DNA from: JAIEPX01 sp963725255 | GTDB lineage: Bacteria > Pseudomonadota > Gammaproteobacteria > JAIEPX01 | Reading direction: 5' to 3' | Assembly: GCA_963725255.1 (NCBI GenBank) | Contig: CAVRXV010000017.1 | Coordinates: 372,001 to 436,000 of the forward strand | Length of the DNA stretch: 64,000 nucleotides | Shown: positions 19,408 through 27,143 of the stretch, piece by piece | How the letters are laid out: each line of letters starts with the position of its first letter | How positions within the stretch are numbered: position 1 is the stretch's first letter | Program-made: the position numbers and the translations under genes | Notes under the pieces: generated by a model | Databases searched by the model: none | Told to the model about the DNA's origin: nothing | Seen by the model: the letters and a program-made list of their open reading frames with translations, nothing else

Positions 19408-20760
19408 TTAAACCAGTTTGAATTCGTCCACACCATAATCATTGGTGTCATTAAGGTCATCATCAGATGCATCATGATTTAATAAGCGATTTCTATTGTT
19501 TGCTTGGCAATCCATTTGAATGGCCTCGTTGAGTGCCGGTTCTATTATTTGCCTACATAAATTATCAGATATCTCACGAAATTCTTCATTATATACACAA
19601 GAGGAATCTTCTTTAAAATTTTGAATCATTTTAGTAACAAACTCTAAAAAAAGCTCGGAACAGAATGGCTTTGAATCCCTCAGTTTTTGATGAAATTTTC
19701 CATCTACTTCAACAATACAGGCTTTTTTGATAAAGTTGATGATTGGATCTTTTCGCTCAGCAATTAGACTTTCTAAGGTCATTCTAAGGAGTTTATTATC
19801 AAGTTCAGCGTCTCTTGTAATGCCATGATGAAAGTCTACTAAAAATTTCTCTAGATGATCTGTTAAGTGAGGAATAGTAGGTAGCATACCCTCCCTCCAC
19901 TCTTGAATAATTCTACTAAGACTTTGTTTAATGAACTCATCCATTCTGGCAGTGCAGAACCTGCCGCTTGCCTTGACCTCTGATAAGGCTATCTCCCAGC
20001 AATAGTAATCGAGAGATGAAACGCTTTTGGGATATTTTCGACTTAAAACCGCATGAATCCAATCACCCAGAATTGCTTCTTCAATTTTTTTAAGCAAGGC
20101 ATTTTCAAACCCTTTACTCTTGAATAACCTCATAAAAACATTTTCATTCTCTTGATTTATTAATACTACGATCGGATTTTTTGTCTTTTCATCGCGATGT
20201 GTCCTATAATAATTCTCGAGAAATTGTATAGAAAAACATTCAAGGCTCTTGAAATCGTAAGTTCCGTCACATTTTAGATTAATAAACTTATCAACAATAG
20301 ATTTAACGGTTGATTGTATTTCTTGATTAATGTGAGAAATTATAGATTTCATCTTATTTGAAGAGCTGTTATTTTCGAAGGGCCAACATTTCATTACCTC
20401 ATCATAAACTCTTTCATCAATTTCTGCTTTGAGCTTATCATTATTTAAAGTATTTCCTCTCCACCGCCTAAAGATATTCGTTACCATTTTTTCTAATTTA
20501 CTCAACTTATAACGACAATTATCTTCTTCTTTATGTGCTTCACGAATGATGCTCTCTAATCTTTGTAGATCTGTAATCAATTGACAATGTTTGAGAAAAT
20601 CTATCGAAATTCCCTCTGCTTGAAAATAATCGAGATCTGTAACAACACAGGTATTAATATCTACTTTATCACTGGATTTCAAAGTACTCATTAACTCTTG
20701 TATTTTTAATAACTCACTCTCAGATGACCAATAAAATTCTCTACTTTTATTTAATTCCAT
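19408..20760 (-). CDS. Unknown 450-aa helical protein upstream of the giant gene
   Basis: No family was recognised. The protein is rich in charged residues and predicted helix, without signal peptide or membrane segments. It has several cysteines and an acidic tail with the run DASDDDLNDTND near the C-terminus. The ATG at 20760 has a GGGGGA ribosome site about 7 bases upstream. The gene lies 134 bp before the giant ORF on the same strand and is the first gene of the minus-strand series, so it may be co-transcribed with it. The 20-base perfect hairpin at 20791-20810 sits just upstream. Its position suggests a partner or regulator of the giant protein, but nothing in the sequence shows this directly. 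Confidence 0.65.
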   Translation of the reverse strand: MELNKSREFYWSSESELLKIQELMSTLKSSDKVDINTCVVTDLDYFQAEGISIDFLKHCQLITDLQRLESIIREAHKEEDNCRYKLSKLEKMVTNIFRRWRGNTLNNDKLKAEIDERVYDEVMKCWPFENNSSSNKMKSIISHINQEIQSTVKSIVDKFINLKCDGTYDFKSLECFSIQFLENYYRTHRDEKTKNPIVVLINQENENVFMRLFKSKGFENALLKKIEEAILGDWIHAVLSRKYPKSVSSLDYYCWEIALSEVKASGRFCTARMDEFIKQSLSRIIQEWREGMLPTIPHLTDHLEKFLVDFHHGITRDAELDNKLLRMTLESLIAERKDPIINFIKKACIVEVDGKFHQKLRDSKPFCSELFLEFVTKMIQNFKEDSSCVYNEEFREISDNLCRQIIEPALNEAIQMDCQANNRNRLLNHDASDDDLNDTNDYGVDEFKLV

Positions 20761-20790
20761 GAATTTTCCCCCGAAATGAATGCCTTGTTT

Positions 20791-20810
20791 TTAGGCAACT
20801 CTTTGCCTAA
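20791..20810. promoter_or_regulatory. Perfect 8-bp inverted repeat in the leader of the 450-aa gene
   Basis: TTAGGCAA and TTGCCTAA are separated by four bases (CTCT on the plus strand). The repeat lies 30-50 bases upstream of the minus-strand ATG at 20760, so it could be an operator or a small RNA hairpin in the leader. There is no T-run on the minus-strand exit side to make it a good terminator for that strand. A LuxR-type gene starts divergently at 21129. Confidence 0.4.
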
Positions 20811-20876
20811 TGTTATGAAATATTAAGTCCTACACGCTAAGAAAGTTATCCGTAAATTTGCTATATTCTAAGAGTC

Positions 20877-20970
20877 ATCGTCTTCTTACCCTCCGTTTGT
20901 CATTTCGAGCAACGCGAAGCAACCCATATTTCCTGCATCACCACGTCACTTCGCTCCTCGTGAAGACGAT
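20877..20970. repeat. Degenerate dispersed palindromic repeat of the GTCATTGCGAG...GCGAAGC type
   Basis: ATCGTCTTC at 20877-20885 pairs with GAAGACGAT at 20962-20970. Inside them, GTCATTTCGAGCAACGCGAA and CACTTCGCTCCTCG match the widely seen bacterial intergenic repeat whose arms read GTCATTGCGAG and CTTCGCTCCTCGCAATGAC. This copy is decayed. The wider stretch 20811-21128 between the divergent genes holds no ORF of note apart from this repeat and the probable divergent promoters. Confidence 0.55.
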
Positions 20971-21128
20971 AATTACGCTGCCAGAAATGCTTATTTTGGG
21001 CCTTTAGGATTATTTAATCCGCAAAACCCCGTAATGTTACAGGTTGTTTAGCAACCTTGGATCTACCAAACTATTACTCAGAGATCAGCGCTGGTTCTCC
21101 TTTAACAAACAACGGTTTAGGAGGATTT

Positions 21129-21506
21129 ATGATCAAGGTTAATGCTTCAGAGCTACAATTTTTTAATTACTGTGTTGAACAGTTATTAGTTACATTTATT
21201 AACATTAAGAAAGATCAAGAAAGGTGGACGGAAAATTTAGATACCTCGAAATTTCGCATACCTATTAAATTACATTACACGCAACAGGGTAAAAAATTTA
21301 TTGTTCCCACCAAAGTGGGTCAGCACTCCTTTTCAAGAAGAGAAATTGAATGTTTACAGTGTCTGATCGAGGGCTTTTCTGCTAAGGAAACGGGCAATAA
21401 ATTATTCTTATCTTCACGAACAGTTGAAACATATCTTGATAATATCAAATATAAACTAAACTGCCGTACTAAGCGTGAAATTATTCATTTGATCTATATT
21501 CAATAA
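21129..21506 (+). CDS. LuxR-type helix-turn-helix regulator
   Basis: The 125-aa protein has a C-terminal GerE/LuxR DNA-binding domain at about residues 65-120: FSRREIECLQCLIEG, then SAKETGNKLFLSSRTVETYL, then IKYKL. The N-terminal 60 residues are too short for a full PAS or autoinducer domain and show no recognised fold. I chose the ATG at 21129 because AGGAGG lies directly upstream; a TTG at 21057 would add 24 residues. It stands divergently from the giant-gene series and beside a thioesterase gene, so it may regulate that locus. This is inferred from position only. Confidence 0.8.
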   Translation: MIKVNASELQFFNYCVEQLLVTFINIKKDQERWTENLDTSKFRIPIKLHYTQQGKKFIVPTKVGQHSFSRREIECLQCLIEGFSAKETGNKLFLSSRTVETYLDNIKYKLNCRTKREIIHLIYIQ

Positions 21507-21547
21507 TACATGAAGGTGGGGCATATCTTGCCCCCGTTTCTTATTTG

Positions 21548-22417
21548 CTATATTTCAAGTATTTTCTTTATCGAAGAAATTAATTGGGGTTCGCTTAAGA
21601 ACGATTCATGATTACCATCAATAATAGTTGCTCGACAACCGTTCACACACCAACCCATTTTTGCATCACTAGGGATAAAAGCTTTACTGGTTTTGAAGAG
21701 ATGAATTTTTTCTGTATGTAAGAGTCTTGGGTGATAGTTATATATTGCGCCTAGAATTCTTCGAGCTACTCGAATATTATTTAAACAGATAGGGTCAGAG
21801 ACGACGGATATTAAATAATCAAATAAACGCTCCAGCTGGATTTGATTAATGCTAAAGGGTTCGATAGCTGATTTGATTTCATTAAGAATTGATTGATCAT
21901 CACGTAAAGATGGCGGCAGTAAAAAATAGCCTAAAAAAGAAACAGCCTCAGTGTGTTTTGAGCCCTCTAAATTTCGCCATATGTCAGGTGAGACACTATC
22001 CATCAAAATTAAGATCACTGATTGATTTTTATTCTCTAATTGTCTAGCGATTTCCCAACTGATCGTTCCTCCCGCTGACAATCCTCCGATAGTATAGGGG
22101 CCTGATCGCTGAACACTTTGTATCTTATCTATATAACTAGAAGCGATCAGTTCTATTGATTCCGCAGGCAGTGTAGGGTCGAAATGCGTTTTCGATCTCA
22201 GTCCCCACAAAGGAATATCCGTGCCAATTAATTTCGCAAAACCGGAAAAATCCTGTACTGGATCCCCCAATAATGAATGCACTAAGAATAATGGCGAAGC
22301 ATCATTGGATAGTGTTGGACTATGATTCAATCGAACCAATTCATCCTTAAATCTCTGGTTTGTCGGCGTATCAATATCTTGCATTTGAAATCCTTCCGAA
22401 CTGATAGAAGCATTCAC
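21548..22417 (-). CDS. Type II (stand-alone) thioesterase, alpha/beta hydrolase
   Basis: The 289-aa protein matches the thioesterase domain of NRPS/PKS systems. The opening strand is SPLFLVHSLLGD, the nucleophile motif is GLSAGG near residue 116, an Asp lies in LILMDSVSP, and a His in DGNHESFL near the C-terminus completes a triad. Such enzymes hydrolyse acyl or aminoacyl groups from carrier domains and often edit mis-loaded carriers. The only carrier domain in the window is in the giant protein 2.3 kb away, so a functional link is plausible. It is convergent with the LuxR-type gene, and its upstream region is interrupted by IS copy 2. Confidence 0.85.
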   Translation of the reverse strand: MNASISSEGFQMQDIDTPTNQRFKDELVRLNHSPTLSNDASPLFLVHSLLGDPVQDFSGFAKLIGTDIPLWGLRSKTHFDPTLPAESIELIASSYIDKIQSVQRSGPYTIGGLSAGGTISWEIARQLENKNQSVILILMDSVSPDIWRNLEGSKHTEAVSFLGYFLLPPSLRDDQSILNEIKSAIEPFSINQIQLERLFDYLISVVSDPICLNNIRVARRILGAIYNYHPRLLHTEKIHLFKTSKAFIPSDAKMGWCVNGCRATIIDGNHESFLSEPQLISSIKKILEI

Positions 22418-22585
22418 ATCATATGATAGTTAAACTGCAGTGTAAATGATTTATTGAGCCAAGAAATAGAGTAATAATACTGTATTTTTCTATTGCTTAT
22501 TAAAAGAATTTATTGAGATATCTGAAATCTAAACTTTTATGAAATACGTAAATTGATCTGCTCCCGATTTCGTGGACACCAACCT

Positions 22586-23446
22586 CTAACAAGCATACAT
22601 TAATTCATATTGAGCAGGCGTGTTGTAATTTATCGTAGAATGCCTACGTTGTCTATTGTAAAAAACCTCAATATATTCAAAAATAACTCTCTTTGCCTCC
22701 TCTCTCGTTTTAAAGCTTTCATGGTGCGTGCACTCAACTTTCAGTGTGTGAAAAAAGCTTTCTACTACCGCATTATCCCAGCAGTTCCCTTTTCGACTCA
22801 TACTGCATTCAATTTCATTATTCTTCAATAATCCCTGATATTCATTCGCTGCATACTGACTTCCACGATCAGAATGTAACAATACTCCACCCGATATTTT
22901 TCGCTTAAATAACGCCATTCTTAAAGCATTCAGCGTGATATCTTCTTTCATCTTGCTATCCATCGACCACCCTATGATTTTCCTAGAAAATAAATCCATG
23001 ATCACCGATAAATACAACCATCCTTCCATTGTCGGAATATACGTAATATCAGAGACCCAGCGCTGATTTGGCTTATTAGCGGTAAACTCTCGATTTAATT
23101 TATTATCGCTTATGGGTTTACTATGATTTGAATCCGTCGTCATTTTAAATTTCCTTTTCGTTTTCGCTCTTATGCCATAATGCCGCATCAGCCTTAAAAC
23201 TCGGTTTTTTCCGAGTGTTTTTAATTCTGCATGTAGATCATAGTATATGCGACGATATCCATACGTCTCTCGACTTCTTTCATGACTCTCACGGATCTTT
23301 AACAATAATTGCTGATTCGATTCTTCTCGATCGCTCACAGGTCGTGATAACCACGCATAAAAGCCGCTTCGGCTTATTTCTAAAACGTGACACAGGATGT
23401 TAATCGAGTGTTCTTTGCGCTTCTCTTCCACAAATTGATACTTCAT
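22586..23446 (-). CDS. IS3-family transposase OrfB (DDE integrase domain), copy 2
   Basis: This 286-aa protein is nearly identical to the copy-1 OrfB and keeps all three catalytic acidic residues (SDITYIPT, HSDRGSQY, VVESFFHTLK). Differences include Leu for Phe in GKNRV[L/F]RLM, Lys for Arg in MDS[K/R]MKED, and NNE for DND before IECSMSRK. It has the same ATGA overlap with orfA. Confidence 0.95.
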   Translation of the reverse strand: MKYQFVEEKRKEHSINILCHVLEISRSGFYAWLSRPVSDREESNQQLLLKIRESHERSRETYGYRRIYYDLHAELKTLGKNRVLRLMRHYGIRAKTKRKFKMTTDSNHSKPISDNKLNREFTANKPNQRWVSDITYIPTMEGWLYLSVIMDLFSRKIIGWSMDSKMKEDITLNALRMALFKRKISGGVLLHSDRGSQYAANEYQGLLKNNEIECSMSRKGNCWDNAVVESFFHTLKVECTHHESFKTREEAKRVIFEYIEVFYNRQRRHSTINYNTPAQYELMYAC

Positions 23447-23727
23447 TTCAATTCGTTCGCAAAGAACTTTGCGGCCTTTTTTAATATGTCGCGCTCCTCC
23501 TTCAAGCGCAATATCTCCATCTTTAATCGTCGATTCTCTTCTACAACATCTACCTGGCTTTCACCAACGGTCTCTTGGGTCTGATCGTTACGATGCTGAT
23601 TAATCCATGAATAGAGAGTGACCTGGTGTATCCCTAAGTCTCTCGCTGTTTTAGCATATGGCTGCGGTGACGACAGTGCTAATTTCACTGCCTCTGCTCG
23701 AAATAGTTTGTCCGCTTTCCTTTTCAT
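23443..23727 (-). CDS. IS3-family OrfA (helix-turn-helix), copy 2
   Basis: This 94-aa DNA-binding partner of OrfB has an N-terminal helix-turn-helix and a C-terminal leucine-rich coiled coil. It is identical to copy 1 except for Ala instead of Thr at residue 5. The stop overlaps the orfB start. Confidence 0.93.
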   Translation of the reverse strand: MKRKADKLFRAEAVKLALSSPQPYAKTARDLGIHQVTLYSWINQHRNDQTQETVGESQVDVVEENRRLKMEILRLKEERDILKKAAKFFANELK

Positions 23728-23861
23728 CTTGACACCTCTTTGATTCCCTTAAGTTTATCAAACTTAGTGTCCTTTGAAACGGGGTCAGATCAAATATACT
23801 ATATATATCCACTCATAAATGCGGTATTATTCTCTAACTCATCAATTACAGGCATGTTGTG

Positions 23862-26252
23862 ATGTCAAAAGAAACTGAAGAACACAATTCTCACTCTTCG
23901 AAAGTATTCGTTTTTTTTAATTATCGAAAGATTATCGCGGACTTGAGAATCCAATTACAGGCTCTCTTATCGGAATATCGTCTTTATTGTTGCCTAGATG
24001 AATTGCCTCCTCAATTGAAGAATCTTTGTGATCGCATCACTCAAGGATCTAATGCCAGCGAAGACACAGATAAAGCTAAAAAAAAGTTAGTATTTATTGA
24101 TAGTCGTAAAACAATTTCTCTTCTTCAGGATCATATTAAGATCTTTACTTCTGAAAGGAATAGACAAATCCGTCTCGCCAATGATCTTAACAGGTTTGAA
24201 GCCAAGCTAGAGAATTTACCGAGAATAAGTAATAAATGTTCATACTCTTATTCAGATCCTGAAAAAGAATACGATCGGATTCGCACTGAGATTGAGGAAT
24301 TTAAGTATAGTAAATGGATAATAGAAAAATTGTTATATGATGAAAAATATTCCCCCTCATCAATCTATGAATGTACACGATCACTCACTGCCACTGACAT
24401 GCTATTAATCGCCAGTGAATGGCTCAAGGATAAAGAGTTCGATGCTTTGAGATGCATTGACCTTGCCCTGCGAACAGATCCGAATATCCTAGACAAAGCA
24501 GAAGAAATAAATTTCCCTGTCATTCGAAGTCTCGAAATAACTAAACCATCATATTTAGCCATCCCAGAGTTGCCAGAAAAATATGAATCTTCATCCGTCT
24601 ATCATAAACATGTGAATTCAGATTCAGTCACAGAGACTATTTTCCTCGATGAACCTCTCGATGTTGCTGCTTGGTTAGGATGCCAGTATCTTGTTAAATG
24701 GTTTTTGCATAATAATAGACGGTTTGACTTGAAAACTAAAAATGTCAGTATTGCGCTTCTAATTGCAGCTGAGAATGGAGATGTGAACACCTTTAATTGT
24801 CTACTAGAAGGGGGAGCAGATATTCAACACGAGGACAAAAAAGGAAGGACAGCACTGACCATAGCATCTATCAGTGGCCACTTATCGATTGTCAAACGCA
24901 TTGTTGAATTTTGTCTTGAGAAGCAGATCAATCTCGCTATCGATCATTGTGATGCTACCGATAATGCAACTTCACTGATGTATGCATCAATGAACGGTCA
25001 CATTATGGTTGTAGAGTATTTAATAGAAAATGGGGCTAGTTGCAATAGAGTTAGTCAAAGTCGAATGACCCCCATTGATTTTGCAGTGATTGGAGGACAT
25101 CAAGGAATTATCGATTTATTATTAAAGCATAATGTCGATAAATTTTGGTTCAGCAGGCGTTTATGCATCGTCGCTGGCAAGGGGCAAATTGGTATCATGA
25201 AATCTTTAATTAAACTAGGGGCTGACTGTTCATTTTTTGATGATCTGACTCCCCTGATGGGAGCGTGTCTAGGCGGGTATATAACTGCTGTTCGATTCCT
25301 GATTAAAGAATGTAGCGTTGATGTGAATCAAACCAGAACCGATGGTTGGACGGCTCTCATGTTTGCATCTTTAAGTGCAAAGGATAAATCGGCGCTTGAT
25401 ATTGAGAAAGACTCTGAGCGAAAATACCCAATTAACTATGAAAAACGACAACGAGAGACTATATCTCTCCTCTTATCTCATGGAGCTACAATTACTCACG
25501 ATCAACGAAATCTACTTAATTCTGATGCCTTAGTACTTATCGATGAAGAACTTTCAAGACGGTCGAAAAATAAGAATGAAGAAAAATTCGTGAGTAAAGA
25601 GGAATTAGCAATTCTTTTAACTTCGAAGAATGAAAGCAAAGTATCCAATCCAACACCAAACCTTTTCCAGTCGAATGATAAGAAAGTTAACACTCTTAAT
25701 CATATTTTCTTCTCAGGATTTATCTTTGATGCTGCCCGTGATGCTATCAATATCTTGTCTACTAATCCAAAACAAAAGCTATCGATGCCTCCACCCGGCC
25801 CAGCTCCAATTTTCTGTAAAGTCTCGGATATTAAATTTATGTTATGGGTTATGGTGGAACAGGAAGCTTTCCAGGCTAGTAATGATATATGTCTTAAATC
25901 GGGTGGCAGTGCTATTTTTTATTATAATCTGAGTTCATTTAGTAATTCAGAATTTTCATTCGAGATCACTAAAAGATTTATTCAACGCTGCCGTGATCAT
26001 GATATAGAACACCTGCACTTGATCGGGTTCGCACATACTAACGAAATAAGTGTCGAAGCATTAAAAATATTTGAAAAATTTCGTGATGAAGAAGGTCTAC
26101 AAAAAAACACGCTTATTTTTGATTATACAGAAGCAGGTAAAGAGAAATTTCGCGGTTACATACAGTCTATGTTACCAAAAAACGAAGAAACGCCTTTAGA
26201 GGTAGAAGACACCACTGAAGAACCTGAAAAACGTAAATGTCTAATACAATAG
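23862..26252 (+). CDS. Ankyrin-repeat protein with C-terminal CaaX-like motif (putative effector)
   Basis: The 796-aa protein starts at the ATG at 23862, directly after an in-frame GTG. Residues about 20-165 are charged and probably helical or coiled. The island's TPR-like motif follows (ALRCIDLALRTDPNIL), then roughly six to eight ankyrin repeats at about 255-555, for example ALTIASISGHLSIVKRIVE and SLMYASMNGHIMVVEYLIENG. The C-terminal 160 residues contain an unrecognised alpha/beta-looking domain. The last residues are KRKCLIQ: a Cys followed by two aliphatic residues and Gln, preceded by basic residues. That is a CaaX prenylation motif. Legionella AnkB is known to be farnesylated by the host through such a motif. 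Membrane anchoring in a host cell is therefore a reasonable inference. Confidence 0.8.
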   Translation: MSKETEEHNSHSSKVFVFFNYRKIIADLRIQLQALLSEYRLYCCLDELPPQLKNLCDRITQGSNASEDTDKAKKKLVFIDSRKTISLLQDHIKIFTSERNRQIRLANDLNRFEAKLENLPRISNKCSYSYSDPEKEYDRIRTEIEEFKYSKWIIEKLLYDEKYSPSSIYECTRSLTATDMLLIASEWLKDKEFDALRCIDLALRTDPNILDKAEEINFPVIRSLEITKPSYLAIPELPEKYESSSVYHKHVNSDSVTETIFLDEPLDVAAWLGCQYLVKWFLHNNRRFDLKTKNVSIALLIAAENGDVNTFNCLLEGGADIQHEDKKGRTALTIASISGHLSIVKRIVEFCLEKQINLAIDHCDATDNATSLMYASMNGHIMVVEYLIENGASCNRVSQSRMTPIDFAVIGGHQGIIDLLLKHNVDKFWFSRRLCIVAGKGQIGIMKSLIKLGADCSFFDDLTPLMGACLGGYITAVRFLIKECSVDVNQTRTDGWTALMFASLSAKDKSALDIEKDSERKYPINYEKRQRETISLLLSHGATITHDQRNLLNSDALVLIDEELSRRSKNKNEEKFVSKEELAILLTSKNESKVSNPTPNLFQSNDKKVNTLNHIFFSGFIFDAARDAINILSTNPKQKLSMPPPGPAPIFCKVSDIKFMLWVMVEQEAFQASNDICLKSGGSAIFYYNLSSFSNSEFSFEITKRFIQRCRDHDIEHLHLIGFAHTNEISVEALKIFEKFRDEEGLQKNTLIFDYTEAGKEKFRGYIQSMLPKNEETPLEVEDTTEEPEKRKCLIQ

Positions 26253-26274
26253 TGTATTACCAAGGCTAGGTTAG

Positions 26275-26385
26275 ATAGAAGAACAAGAAAAATTAGAGGA
26301 CTTAGAAAAAAATGACGATGTGGATGAAGGACATATATCTTTCTTACGCGATATGCTAAAACCAATGGAAATAATCCCTACATAA
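26275..26385 (+). pseudogene. Possible remnant of a coding C-terminus after the ankyrin gene
   Basis: Directly after the ankyrin stop, a different frame reads 36 coding-like residues, including EEQEKLEDLEKNDDVDEGHI and then a stop. The composition is typical of these proteins, but there is no upstream start and the frame is closed at 26272. It may be the decayed tail of a longer ancestor or of another gene. The last 30 bases overlap the convergent DUF155 gene. Confidence 0.3.
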
Positions 26386-27141
26386 CGTAATTATTACTTC
26401 AAACGTTATCAAAAAGATAATAATCCACTCGAGTGAGGCAGAATGCTGATAATTGAGTTCTTCGGCTAACATATTGAACAACTCATGCATCACTTCTAAT
26501 CGATGGTTCAGATTGCCTACCCGATCTTGCAGGTCCACATAGGTTGTCGTCATTTGGTAGAGTGGCTCTAAATCAGAATTTCTCCAGAAAAATTTTGGTG
26601 TGTACAACAACTCTAAATGTAAATTAATGGAATTTCTATCCAATAATATTTTCCCCATCAAATGGCGAATCTCTTTGCGTGATTTTGAAATTTTACCTTC
26701 GGTAGATAACGTTTTTAAAATATCCCTTGTTGTATGCGTTGTTTTTTGAATAATGGATTCAAAGCCTGCTAATTTTATAGATTGAGCTAGGGCGTGTGAG
26801 CACGCTAATTTAGTCACTATTTCTTTGTCGGGAAGAATCATGTAATCATCTTTAATGCTAGGATATTTTCCATACTCATACTCAAAACTATCTCGAGATG
26901 ATGCACCTAATCCCTCATATTCTGCTTTTTTTACTAAAGAGGATAATAGTTCTTCACCTTCTTTTTCTAACCCCCAACAGACAAATACACCATAGGGAAA
27001 GAAAAAAACATCCGCTGCATTAGTCGAATAAACCAGATGAATAACATCACTGTATTTAGTAACTGCCCCTTGACTTTCTAATAGTTTGAATAAAACATCC
27101 ATATCAAAACTAAAAGCCAAACCTACTGATACACAATTCAT
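26356..27141 (-). CDS. DUF155 / RMD1-family protein with C-terminal membrane anchor
   Basis: The 261-aa protein matches the RMD1/YagE (DUF155) family. An N-terminal domain contains VFFFPYGVFVCWGLEKEGEE, the middle is helical (RKEIRHLMGKILLDRNSINL, LYQMTTTYVDLQDRVGNLN), and a single transmembrane segment lies near the C-terminus (WIIIFLITFEVIITL). Eukaryotic relatives act in mitochondrial translation or meiosis; the bacterial role is not known. The ATG is two bases after the stop of the PLP enzyme gene, so it is the last gene of that operon. Confidence 0.8.
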   Translation of the reverse strand: MNCVSVGLAFSFDMDVLFKLLESQGAVTKYSDVIHLVYSTNAADVFFFPYGVFVCWGLEKEGEELLSSLVKKAEYEGLGASSRDSFEYEYGKYPSIKDDYMILPDKEIVTKLACSHALAQSIKLAGFESIIQKTTHTTRDILKTLSTEGKISKSRKEIRHLMGKILLDRNSINLHLELLYTPKFFWRNSDLEPLYQMTTTYVDLQDRVGNLNHRLEVMHELFNMLAEELNYQHSASLEWIIIFLITFEVIITLCRDYFHWF

Positions 27142-27143
27142 GA

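Larger units (their letters stand above)
22554..23792 (-). mobile_element. IS3-family insertion sequence, copy 2
   Basis: The element is 1239 bp with the same ends as copy 1 and the same orientation. AAT flanks it on both sides (22551-22553 and 23793-23795), a 3-bp target duplication different from that of copy 1. It lies in the intergenic space between the stand-alone thioesterase and an ankyrin gene and breaks no visible ORF, though it may separate either gene from its promoter. With copy 1 it brackets about 17.4 kb. The two different target duplications show independent insertions rather than one composite transposon. Confidence 0.95.

Noticed and set aside
21057..21128. Extended N-terminus of the LuxR-type protein from a TTG
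   Set aside because: AGGAGG lies directly before the ATG at 21129, and the added residues have no recognisable fold.
5118..22553. Composite transposon formed by the two IS3 copies
   Set aside because: Each copy has its own 3-bp duplication (GGC and AAT). The outer flanks do not match, so the insertions were independent.
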